Source: Yamagishiella unicocca
Lineage: Eukaryota > Chlorophyta > Chlorophyceae > Chlamydomonadales > Volvocaceae
NCBI GenBank assembly: GCA_003116995.1
Contig: BDSL01000067.1
Coordinates: 186,001-250,000, forward strand
Direction: 5' to 3'
Length of the DNA: 64,000 bases
In this document: piece by piece, positions 34,701 through 44,800 of the stretch
Layout: every line of letters starts with the position of its first letter
Numbering within the stretch: the stretch's first letter is position 1
Notes under the pieces: generated by a model
Seen by the model: the letters and a program-made list of their open reading frames with translations, nothing else
What the model was told of the DNA's origin: nothing
Database searches by the model: none
Program-made: the position numbers and the translations under genes

Positions 34701-37499
34701 GGTTGCCGTTTGCGGGAGGGCCCTGAGCGTTGCTTGTGTGGCACCGCAAGCGCGCCGGGTGTGGTGCGGATTGGCTGCATCGCCGTCTTCAGCCCAGCGA
34801 ACCCGCCCACCCACCCACCCACGGTTGTTTTTGGGCATCCACGGGTCTTCCTCGGACCCACCCGCCCACCCACCCGCTATGCTCTTCGCTCTTCATCCCG
34901 TCACTTTGCCCTCGAGATGCAAACCCCACCCACCCACCCACCCATCCGGCCAACCAACCAACAAACCCTCACCCACCCACCCACCCAACCGCCTACAGGA
35001 GGCTGCTCCTCAGACCTCGCAGCCCATCAAGCGCAGCGGCACCTCCTGCGAACCGCCCTGGGGCCCCTGCCGGGACTGTTTGACAGCGGCGCCGGGGGGG
35101 GGCAGCACGACAGCGGCGACGAGGACGACGATGCGAAGGAGGGCGCAAACTGGGACGACGGCGCCGCCGCCGCCGCCGCCGCTCCTGCGTCGTACGGCGC
35201 CACCCGCTGCACCGCTCCCGCGGCGACGTTGCTGCAGCTGGGCGCGCTGGTGCGCGTTACTGTGCGTGCAGACGGCAGCAGCAGCAGCAGTAGCAGCAGG
35301 GTCCGCGGCTGCGGCAGCGAAGGTGGTGGTGGTGGTGGCGGTGGCAGCAGCAGCAGCCGAGGGGCGCAGCACCCCTCCGGGCAGCGGGGCTGGCTGCGGG
35401 TCTGTGTCCTGGACGTGGGTCCTGTGGTGGTGGACGTGGACCGGTTGCTGCTGGCTGGGCGGCCGGCTAGCGACCCATGGGTCGCGCAGCAGCCCGACGA
35501 CACGCGCAGTGGCGGCGATGGCGGTACGGCACGCCTGCCGTGGCCGCCGGGCAGGCTGCTGACGCACTCGCGCAGCCTACTGCTGCTGGCAGGCGACAAG
35601 GCGGCCGCAGCGCCGGCGGCAGTTCCGGAGCCAATGGATCCAGCGGCCGAGTACGGCGCGGCGTGGGGCGACGGACCCAGTGGCGGCGGCGGCGGCGCGA
35701 TGCGGGCGGGGGGTGTGGGTTACCGAAACCCCTCTGGGATGGACACCGAGCGAGGGCTGCGCGGCGGCCTGGCGGAGCTGCTGTTGTCGCTGCCCGGGTT
35801 CGAATCCCCTAGCTGTCGGGCGCCAGGTACGTCTCCTTTGGCCATGGCCTCGCAAAAAATATTGCCTCTGTCCGCAACGGCGGCCTCGAGTTGCACGCCT
35901 TTCTGTGCATCGGATTTTGACCTTCGAGCTCCGAAACCATTGTACGATCTGCTTGATCGTACACTTCGGGCCGCCTTGGGCACAGGAGGAAGCCGGGGGG
36001 CTGGTGGCGGCGGCATGGACTTGGAGCCGGACGCACAGGCGTCGGCGGTCGGAGAGCTGGTGTGGGAGGGCCCGCTGGGCTGGCGCTGCGCGCTGGCGCT
36101 GCTGCCGTACGGCATGTACGGCTGTGAGGTGGAGTTGTCGTACATTGGCGACGGCGGCGGCGGCGACGGGTGGTCCCAGGCCGCGCTTGACCAGGTGCAG
36201 CGGCTGGTGGCGGAGGCTGCTGCAAGGTGGTGCCAGCAGGTGCGGCGGCGGGCGGCTGGGGTCGGGTGAGGAAAGCCCGTGTACTGGCTGCTGGGGACTT
36301 TCGAGGAAGACCCGTGGATGCGGGGGGGGGGGGCTGGGGAGGGAGGGGTGTGGGGGCAAGCTGGGTTTTGCTGGGGGATGGTTGCGGTGGTCTCAAAGCT
36401 GAGGGGGCCGAGAGGTGTTAGAGCATGATGGACGTGCGTCGAGAGCAAACGGCCGGCAGGTGTTCGCTCGCATCCTCGTACAGCTCCATCGGGCGTACAT
36501 GGATTAACCGCGTAAAGCCGTAATAACGCCGGGCAGGGTCACGTGCGCAGCGTAACGCGCATCGCGCTTGCCGGGATCCTTGCTCGCATCGTGCTCCAGT
36601 AGCCTGCGGGTCCACTATCCTCATATTTTGCTTCTTCTGTCGCTGCAGCGACCGTGCACACCGCTGCCGTATACATCGATGTCGTGCACACCGCTGCTGT
36701 ACACACCGCTGCCGTATACACCTCCGTCCTGCTCCTTCCCTTGTCGCTCCTGCTGCCCGCCGCGCACTCGCACACCGCAAACGCCACAGGCCGGCCGGCA
36801 GCTGGCGGTGCACTGCCCCAGCCCGCTGAGCGACGCCTGCCTGGAGCGCCTGGATGCGGCGGCGGGTGCGCTGCAGCGCTGCGTGGACGCCTCCCTGGAG
36901 CTGCTGGAGGGGGCCCTGCTGGCGCAGCAGCGGCAGGGGGGGCAGCAGCGGCAGGGGGGGCAGGGGCAGAAGGATGGCGCCCAGGCCCAGGCGGGGGTCA
37001 CCCGTCCTGCGGGTGGCGGCGACCCGGGTGCCGCACTGCAGGTGAGCAGCGGGAGGTCCTGGAGGGACCTGGTGCGTGGGCGGGAGAGGGGGGGATAAGA
37101 GATAATCCGCGAATCCAGGGGGCGGGGAGGGCGTGCGGGGTGGTGGGGCGTGGGGAGTGCGCGCCGTACGAGGAAGAAGCGTGGTGGCAGGTGCCGCTTC
37201 CTCCAAACCCCCCCTCCCACACACACATGCGTTACCGGTTCATTTATTGTAACCCCCACACCCACCCCAGCGGCCGCTCCCAGCTCACCCACGCCACGAC
37301 CCGACCGTTAGAGCTCCCGCCGCGTCCAGGGTCCCAACTAGCTAGTAGCTAGAGCTCCCGCCCCTCCCACCTCTAGTAGTCCGCCCGTTCCTACCTGTCA
37401 CCGCGCCGCCCCCCCGCCTGCCCGCAGGAGGCGCTCCAGGGGGTGCTGCAACTGCAGCTGCAGCTGGACTGCGCGGTGGAGACATACGCGGCGGCGTGA
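28324..37499 (+). CDS. large low-complexity protein, beta-propeller-like N-terminus (unassigned)
   Basis: Ten exons: 28324-29956, 30106-31013, 31481-31874, 32456-32821, 33455-33714, 34110-34410, 34999-35826, 35986-36239, 36802-37041 and 37428-37499. Phases agree at all nine junctions; about 1751 aa. The start is uncertain: 28324 is the first in-frame ATG after a long open stretch, and upstream exons are possible. The first about 850 residues contain repeated beta-strand-like segments (HVVLVGGSGGLLQLVVS, GVLCSDFERSLVVV, LRVLARIQLPLP) suggestive of a beta-propeller, broken by Asp, Gly, Ser and Ala runs and a Cys/Tyr run. The last about 130 residues are helical (LERLDAAAGALQRCVDASLELLEGALLAQ). 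This order, propeller, mixed beta region, C-terminal helices, recalls FAAP100 of the Fanconi core complex, but I have no decisive motif, so no function is assigned. Confidence 0.72.
29262..29305 (+). repeat. in-frame CTG/TAC triplet run encoding Cys/Tyr
   Basis: TGC and TAC triplets in the reading frame of exon 1 give a stretch of mostly cysteine with a few tyrosines. Triplet runs are common in this gene, but poly-Cys is rare in proteins. Confidence 0.8.
30541..30672 (+). repeat. GGTGGC/GGAGGT run encoding poly-glycine
   Basis: About 130 bp of GGN codons in exon 2 encode a near-pure glycine tract of over 40 residues. The antisense frame reads as poly-Pro and another as His/Arg repeats; neither is real. 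Confidence 0.9.
33121..33425. repeat. minisatellite of 23-30-bp units in intron 4
   Basis: Units built on GGGGTGCAGCAGCGGAGG, with variable G-run length, repeated about 11 times, ending 30 bp before the acceptor at 33454. The coding frames through it are artefacts. Confidence 0.85.
33935..34030 (+). repeat. dispersed intronic repeat, acceptor-side orientation
   Basis: About 95-bp copy in intron 5, from ACCCAGTTCTCCAGCATGCA through CAAAACTTCTGTTC to the constant end CCACGGGTCTTCCTCGAACC. A shorter copy lies in intron 6 at 34829-34865. A reverse copy lies 55 bp after the exon-8 donor, at 36297-36325. Confidence 0.85.
34547..34587 (+). repeat. interstitial telomere-like tract
   Basis: Alternating TTTAGGG and TTTTAGGG units in intron 6. 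TTTTAGGG is the Chlamydomonas telomere unit and TTTAGGG the plant-type unit. Weaker TTTTAGGG-like words occur at 53063-53085 and 59968-59985. Confidence 0.75.
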
Positions 37500-37830
37500 C
37501 ACGAGGCACAGCGGACAGACGTGCGGCAGGCAGCCAGATAGGCAGGCAGGCAGCCAGAGAGGCAGGCAGGCAGACAGGGTGGGACGTGAAGGATGGTTTC
37601 CGTCAGCAGCCGCAGCGGGGCGCACGGCGCTGCGGCGGCTGTTGATGCTGTGCGCGTTGCTGGGTGGGCCCCGTCGCAAGGGGGATGGTACCGGAGCTGG
37701 GGGCTTCCAGACGGCACCTCGGTGCCATTTGTGCCGTGGCGGAAACCAGGAAAGTCGGGCCGTAAAGGTGTACCGGCTGGGGGGGTAGGGAAGGGCTGGG
37801 GAGAGCGGAGACCCCGTCACCATGGGGGGG

Positions 37831-37863
37831 TTCGAGGGAAACCCGTGGATGTCCGAAAAAAAT
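37831..37863 (-). mobile_element. 33-bp intronic-repeat fragment between direct repeats
   Basis: The reverse-oriented constant end (TTCGAGGGAAACCCGTGG) plus a short A-run, between CATGGGGGGG at 37821-37830 and 37864-37873. It lies in the 3' flank or 3' UTR of the preceding gene, so the element is not strictly confined to introns. Confidence 0.7.
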
Positions 37864-37970
37864 CATGGGGGGGGGGGGCCCGCGGCGGTGACGAGCGGAC
37901 GGTGGTGGGGACAGCGATGCGTGTTGATGTCAATGTCCATGATGGAGCTCCATTTGCCTACTTACTGGAA

Positions 37971-37975
37971 TGTAA
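37971..37975 (+). terminator. candidate poly(A) signal TGTAA
   Basis: TGTAA, the usual volvocalean poly(A) signal, 472 nt after the stop of the gene ending at 37499. The 3' UTR length would be normal for these algae. Chance occurrence cannot be excluded. Confidence 0.45.
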
Positions 37976-39119
37976 GTGGCCTTTCCTTTCTCACTACCAC
38001 CGTTGCTGGGGAGTGCCGTATTGGGTGGCTTGTGCAATTGTGCATTCTTGGTTGGCGGGGAAGGGAGGGCCAGGAGGCGTGTTTTACCTGCAGATTGGGA
38101 AATGCCGGAGCACAGGCGCATGGTATGTGTGTGTATTGCCTCTGTGCCTGGTATTGCTTGGAAGTGGTAGTCGCTGGCGGGGAGCCGGGGAGGGTGCGAG
38201 GGTGGTTTGCAGGCGGGGAGTGGTGGGAGCGGTCATTGGCGCGGGAGGGTGCAGGCGGCAGTCGGTTGGGGTGACGAGCATACACTGCTGGGAGCTGGGA
38301 CGGCTTGGTCTGGATTATCTTGTGTTGGCTTGGCTTGCTGCCTGCTCTTATTTGGGCGCAAGGTTGCGGCTGGGGACCCAGTTGAGGCCGTGTCATGTGT
38401 TATGTGGCAGTTTTGGGGGGGTTGGAAGGCGGCGGTGGCAATTGAGTGGACATCCTTGTGTTGCAGCCTCGCAGCCTCGTACAGTCTATCATATGTTTAG
38501 GGGGTTTCAAGGAAGACCCGTGGATGCGAGAAAAAACGTTTAGAACAGACGCTTTGAGATGCATGCTGGAGAACTGGGTTGAGGATACGAAAGACGGTGG
38601 TCATATGTCGTTAAGAGGGGGCCGAGCCCTGGTGCACCCAGAACGGGGACCGTCGGATATGGCGCAACGTCGAGGTGAGGCCCACACCAATCCCACCCGC
38701 CGCTAGGCAGCTCTGCTTCCCTTACCCCTGTTCCTTTGGGCTTGTTTTCCGCACCCTTGATCGACTGGCGAGCCTACCAGCTCGACTGTTGCTGGCCTCA
38801 CGGCAAGGCAAGCCGCCACATATTGGATCAGCAAAGGTCCCATTTCCAAGACAACTAAGAGAAATTCACAAGTTTAGTGCCCGTGGGTTTATCAAGGGCC
38901 CAGCACCTGGACAGCGATCCTCTTACTCCGCTGCATCATGTACCCCGGGGAAATCTAAGGGGTGGATGGCAGGCCCCCCTGCCTTGCCTCCTTTTGCTTC
39001 CTCAAAGGCAAGGCGCTAACCTTTCATGATCCCCATGAGAGGCTGGTCTGCCATTGCTTATTTGCTTTTGCTGCGGCACCCAACACGGCCTGTCATGTCC
39101 CCCCTCCGCTCAACATCTT

Positions 39120-39375
39120 CAGGCCCTCATCCACGTGTTGGCACGCTGGCGGTCACCGAGCCCCAGCAGGTGCCCCACACAGCTCATGGCGCCCAGCGAG
39201 CGGCTCTGGTACTGCTGCCGCCGCCATGACACCGGCGCCAAGCCGCTGCCGGCCCACAGCACGAAACGCTGCAAGCAGCTGGCGCGGCGCTGTGGCGACC
39301 AAGCTAGCCAGCACAGCCGCAGCGTTCGGATGGCCAGCCGCGGTGTGGGGGGGTGCTCGACAGACCGTGTTCCTG
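39120..39375 (-). pseudogene. PI3K-related (PIKK) kinase-domain fragment
   Basis: After a good minus-strand acceptor (CACCCACCCAG) the frame reads ...QQYQSRSLGAMSCVGHLLGLGDRQRANT and then stops. SL..MS.VG..LGLGDR..N is the catalytic-loop signature of PIKK kinases (TOR, ATM, ATR and SMG1 share S-L-A-V-M-S-M-V-G-Y-I-L-G-L-G-D-R-H). The usual His of DRH is Gln here, and the frame is lost right after the loop; a one-base shift would continue as VDEGLKM. No neighbouring kinase exons were recognised. It is most likely a relic, less likely one exon of a divergent gene. Confidence 0.5.
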
Positions 39376-40269
39376 GGTGGGTGAGGGCAGGGGGTCGAGT
39401 GGGACGAGCAGTGCAGCGAGGATGAGACAAGAGTAGGTTGCACGTGCGAGATGGAATGCGGGAGAGAGGGCCCAGACAGGCGCGGCTGACGGTGCGGGCA
39501 AGCGGCGGGGGCGGGGAGTAAAGAGGTGTTGGTTTTGGAAGTGGCGAGGGACGCGTGGTGGTGGCCTCCCGCTGTTGGCTCCATCATTCTTTCCACTACT
39601 GTGGCATGCTGGGTACCGTTGCGTACCATGTCAGTGGATACCTTCATGAAATCGTGGCGAAACATACGTCCATTAACCAACCGGCTTGCAAGAGTCCCAC
39701 GGATGCTGCCCCACAAAACCGCGATGCGCCCGATGCGCCCGATGGCTCTACCTCTTGAGGTCTGGAGCCCACTGCAACAAGTACAACACAAAAACCGGTC
39801 CTTGCTCTGCTTGAAAACCCGCCAAGGCATGGCTCTGTTTGGCAGCATCCGTGACTGCTTTCCTGCGCAGATCATTTCCCTGGCGCCCACAGTTTGTCTA
39901 CGGCAGTAGCTCCAGCAACTGCTGGCAGCCGGTTCAGCCTGTTGCCACTGCCAACTGCTGGCAGCCGCGGGCGCTGTTGCCACATGCGCTGGTGGCAACA
40001 GCGTCTGTCACCACCAGCGCCAATGCTGCCGCCACAACTGGAACTGTCTCCACCATAACCCCTGCCAGCTGCGGCCCTGACAGATAATCTGCCGCCACGT
40101 CCTAAGCCAGTTGACAGGTATAGGGCTCGCCTCATGGGTGTTCCACCACTGCGCAGAGGGATTCTGCCCAGATACATTACGGTGTTGGAGGAAGGAGGCC
40201 GTCAAAACCCAACGGAGGGAGCTGGTGGGTGGAAACAGCGCCCAACCCCTCCGCCACCATCCCTCACAG

Positions 40270-40658
40270 GTTCCACGTCTCTAGAGGGACCTCCTGGCAT
40301 TCGTGGCCCAGCTTCGGCCACCAAAACTGTCTTTGCGTCTATAAGCAGGACCAATTATGAGTCACGAGGTTGGTGCCGTGAAGTGATAGGAGAGCGTCGC
40401 AGGCCCAAATACAAGAAGTGCTGCTCGTTGGAATTCTTTGGAAAGCCAGAAAGCGAAGACAGTTACGGGTATGACGCAGAGCTTAATAATCACAGGTTTG
40501 CCGTGTGTTAGTTCGATTCATTTGGCGGGACACTCGTAGCTGACCAATGTCTCCCACCCAGGTGGATCATTGCTATTCGTCAAGCTCTTTCAGGACATGA
40601 CTCTGTGTGCCTGGCTGACACATCAAGGCGTTGCAAGCGTGTCTCCCAACGGCTCTGA
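40270..40658 (+). CDS. weak two-exon candidate, unassigned
   Basis: Exons 40270-40495 and 40562-40658, joined in phase across a 66-bp intron (donor CACAG|GTTTG, acceptor CACCCAG|GTGG). The product would end ...SYGYDAELNNHRWIIAIRQALSGHD..., stopping at TGA 40656-40658. The first exon begins at an acceptor-like CCCTCACAG, so 5' exons would be needed, and none is convincing. No domain is recognised. Confidence 0.25.
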
Positions 40659-41513
40659 AAAACACCCCAGAACTCTGGGGTTACTCGAACGATGTGCGCT
40701 GCGTGATGCGTTTTGCCACCTGCTCACCGACAAGCTGTCCCTGCCCTTCTCCCCTCATACTCCTGAACGACAGATAGCTGACCTGGCACCGGCAGCAGCA
40801 GGCACAGCACCTGCCACGTGACGGCATCTGCCAGCGTGGCAGCAGGCTACGGCCCGCAGCCCATCGCGCCTGGCGTCCTGCACTCATTTTAACGAGCCAT
40901 TTGACTTTGGCCAACTTGAGTCACGAGAGGCATTGGTAGTGCAGGGACACTCTCCTTGGGCACGCAATTTGGGAGGAGTCGCTCGCGTTTGCCGCCATTG
41001 TAGGGACGGGTGTAAACCGTAGGTATGCACCGGAGGCGGGTATGCGTTCCAAAGGGCCAGGCGCGAGTCTGTTTGGAATGGCGGATCTATAAGAATGTGG
41101 TGCTGGTGGTGCAGGGGCGGTTAAAGGTCGGAGGACATTAAAGAGGGCATTAAAGGAGTTGGGCGTTATGCCCGGGGCCGGCAATCTAGGGTTTGGCGGT
41201 TGCGATCGAATTGCAGGCAGGTACGTGGCGGGCATGCATTCCAGGAGGATCAGGCTATAGTATTTGCTGTCGACGTAAAATCAATTCCGTCAGTTGCATA
41301 TGTGGCGCTGACCCGTGAACCCGTGATACGACCAAACTGCAATGCCGTACAGATTGCTCTTTTTCTGAAAGCAAATTTCGTTTCCATATTCTCCTCCCGA
41401 CAGTATCCCGACGGTATCCCGACAGTATCATACATAGCGTGTGTGATGATTAGCGCTGCCAGCGCCACCCATTAATCGATGCCTTATTAGGTAGGAACAC
41501 GATTTCCGTTACG

Positions 41514-41886
41514 ATGTCTGCGCCTGCAGACCCAGGCGCAAGATATTATAAATCGCGAATATGCAAGTACTTCATGGCAGGCGTGGCCTGTCCTAACGGC
41601 GATCAGTGTCGGTACGCTCATGGCACGGCCGAGCTGCGAGAGGTTCCTGGGGCAGATCAGGGAAGCGAACCAGGCTTGTCGGTAAGCTCTCCAATGAAGA
41701 TGTTTAAGAACCGAGTCCAAGTATATCCTGCCTCGTGTGACCACCGGCCGCCTCGTCGTGTCCCATGGTCAGGCTGGCTTCAAGAAAAAGCTGTGCACAA
41801 ACTTCTTACAGCTCGGTCTCTGCAAGTATGGTGACCGTTGCCTCTACGTACACCCTGTTGTTCCAGTCGCGACGCGCATGGCTGCG
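41514..41886 (+). other. tandem CCCH zinc-finger exons
   Basis: Exon 1 has [20 protein letters not shown] and exon 2 [20 protein letters not shown], both exact C-x8-C-x5-C-x3-H fingers of the TTP/ZFP36 RNA-binding kind. The intron between them is 41682-41772 (GTAAGC...GTCAG). The second exon can end at a strong donor, GCG|GTAGGT (41887), in phase with the exon at 42264. Alternatively it reads on to a stop at 42045, making a separate small protein of about 147 aa. I prefer the fusion because donor, acceptor and phase all fit and no other start for the large gene is visible. Confidence 0.65.
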
Positions 41887-44800
41887 GTAGGTGAAGCCGG
41901 CCGCTACGAGGCGAGCGTGACTCGCGTGAAACCGCCCCTCCAGCGCACCGCACCGCCTTTTGCCGTACGATATCGTAGACGATCAGCTGTGCATTATACC
42001 CCCCTTTACGATACCCAAGTTGCACCCTCACAGCCTCTTGTATAGCCCTTCCCTTGTGGCCACCAACTGAGTTGCTGCCGATCGTGCATGGGTGGTGGGG
42101 CAACAACTAATGGGCGTCCTTGACACGTTCCTGCAGCATCTCGTCACCACACCATGTCGAACCCATTCTCCCTGTCCCCCATCCCTCAACCTCCTCGCGG
42201 CCCCCTCCTCTCTTTTCGGCCTCCTCCCTCGCGTCACCTTACTTCCCCGACGCCCGCCCACAGGGGCTACACGTCGTGCCTGCTGTCGGCGCCGGCGCTC
42301 TGCAACCGCAACCGCAGCCGCAACAGCAACAGCAACAACCTCGATATCAACCGCAACTGCAAGCGCAGCCACAGCCGCAACCGCAACAACTTCGATATCA
42401 ACCGCAACTGCAGTCGCAGCCGCAGCCGCAACCGCAACAACTTCGATATCAACCGCAACTGCAGTTGCAGCCACAACCGCAACCGCAACAACCTCGATAT
42501 CAACCGCAATCGCCGCCGCCGCCGCCGCCGCGCCAGGGGCAGCCAAGCGCTCCGGCCGCTCCCCTGTTTCCTGCCGCTGCCGCTGCCGCCAGCATCCCCC
42601 AAGTGCAGTCTCCCTCACCCGAGCAGCTCGTCGCGTCGGGTCAGGCTGCCATCCTCCGAGGCGACGGGCTGGTGCTGCAGCTGGTGTTGGCGCAGCTGGC
42701 CCCCGCGGCCTTCTCACGCGCCCAGGCGAGGCAGCTGGTGGAGTGTGCGGCCGTGCAGGCGCTGAGTGCGCCGATGCTGCAGGTGCGAGTGCTTTGGCGC
42801 CTCACGATGCGCGGGGTTCGAGGAAGACCCGTGGATGCCCGAAAAAACCCGTTTAGAACCGACGTTTTGAGATGCATGCTGGAGAACTGGGATGGGGGAT
42901 ACTAAAGCCGAAGGTTGGGGATACTAACGCCGCGGGGGTGGTGGCATAAAGACGGGGTTAACGAGGCAAGGACGGGGGGGCCGGGGCGACGTGGGCAGAT
43001 GCGGGGTCGAGGGGGGCCGGCTGCCCGCAGCTGGAGGCGGGGACCGTAGTGGGGTGCGTGAGTAAGCGAACCTCGACACGTCAGCCCCGTCCCGTTGTCA
43101 CGTGACCCACCCCGCCCTGCCGGCCGCCGTCCTGTATCCGCCCCCCTGATGATATCCGCCCCCCTGATGATATCCGCCCTCCTGATGATATCCGCCCTCC
43201 TGATGATACCCGCCCTCCTGATAAAATCCGCCCTCCTGATGATATCCGCCCTCCTGATAAAATCCGCCCTCCTGATATCCGCCCTCCTGATAAAATCCGC
43301 CCTCCTGATAAAATCCGCCCTCCTGATATCCGCCCCCCTGATAAAGTCCGCCCCCCTGTCTTCATCGCAGCTTGTGGCTGACCTAGTAGAGGCAAGGCAC
43401 GGCGACTGGACGCTCCAGGGGTGGGACCACAACCCGGGGGCCCCCGGCCGCCAGCAGGGGGACACGGTGGTGTACTGCGGGCTGCTGCACGCTGTCGTAC
43501 TGAAGACCCACCAGGCGGGCAGGCGCGGCGGCGCCAAGGGAAAGGAGCTGCACAGGAGGGGGATGGAAGTGGTGCGGATGATTTGCGAGAAGAGGAACAC
43601 GGCGGTGGTCGACATGTGAGCGCGGGGGGGAGGGAGGTTCTGATCCAAAACATGGGCATGTGAGCGCGATGGGGGGGCGGCATAAAAACCGCTGAGCGCG
43701 GGGGGTGGGGTCTAGGAAAACCCGTGGATGCGAGAAAAACCGTTTAGGACAGACGTTTCGAGATGCATTCTGGAGAACTTGGGTGAGGATACGAAAGACG
43801 AAGGTCAGTACGACCTTCGGCGGCTAAGCTAAATAGGCGGCGGGAAGCAAGGACTCTGCGAGACGCAAGGAAACGTTTCGCGAAACCGGTTGGTTTTGGA
43901 CGCTAGCTGGGCAGGCGGCGAGCGATGGGAGAGCGGACAGCGCGGCACGGTCCCGACCCGCCCGAATACCGACCATAATGTTGCGGACAACGTGAGGAAG
44001 TCGGGAATTACCAGATGAGGTCCGCCGGCGTCCGTGGCAGGAGGCCGGAGCCGCGCCGCCATGGGGGACCGGAGACTGCGAGCGCGTCTAGGCGCAGGTC
44101 CCGATGCCCGCAGGCAAGAACGCAACGACTAGCAAAAAGCAAACAAAACATGTGCCCGACCCGGCGGTGGAACTCACCTGGCCAGGGCCCAGAGCGGGCG
44201 GCGATGGCGGCCGGCGCGAAGCATGCACCGGCGGGCCTCAGGAACAACACCCATTTGCGGAACGGGCGGACAGGGGTCAAAGCAACAAAGAAGCCCCAGC
44301 GGCGCGGCGAAAGAGACAGAGGCGGGGAAGGGGAGGACGGATGTGCTGGGAAAGGGGTATGACGCGGTCCTGTACGACGGAGTACGGCGGTTAGGGGGGG
44401 GGAAGGGTTTGAGGCAAACCATGGGCATCAGCATGGTCAGCGTTGTTTGGGGCTGCCTGGGTTTCGCTGGCAGCAGCTAGGCCCAGCTGGTGTGTGAAGT
44501 GTGGCAGGGCTGGCGGCGGGGGCTTGTCGCTGCCCTATCTCTTGTGTTGGCAACGAAGCATCTCCTCCCGGCCCCCTCTCCTCCCCCCCCCCGACCCGAC
44601 GGTTTTTTCGGACATCCACGGGTTTCCCTCGAACCCCCCGACCCGCCCCACGGGTTTTCCTCGAACCCCCCCACCCCTTCGCCCCGCAGCCAAGCCCGCT
44701 ACATACCCGCCACGCCGGTGGAGTCGCTCCTCCAGGCCGCCACCGGGGAGATGGACGACCTGCTGGCGGAGCTGCTGGCGGTGGTGGCGCCGCTGGCCTG

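Larger units (their letters stand above)
37976..41513. other. gene-poor interval between the two plus-strand genes
   Basis: Lower and more uneven GC than the flanks. It holds a reverse copy of the dispersed repeat at 38502-38605, a decayed PIKK kinase-domain fragment on the minus strand (39120-39375), and a weak plus-strand exon pair (40270-40658). 40900-41500, with repeated GGCATTAAAG/ACATTAAAG words, is presumably the promoter region of the gene starting at 41514. No other feature is supported. Confidence 0.5.

Noticed and set aside
39153..39998. 281-aa minus-strand ORF as a gene
   Set aside because: It has no recognisable domain, is in a different frame from the PIKK loop, and is crossed by low-complexity sequence.
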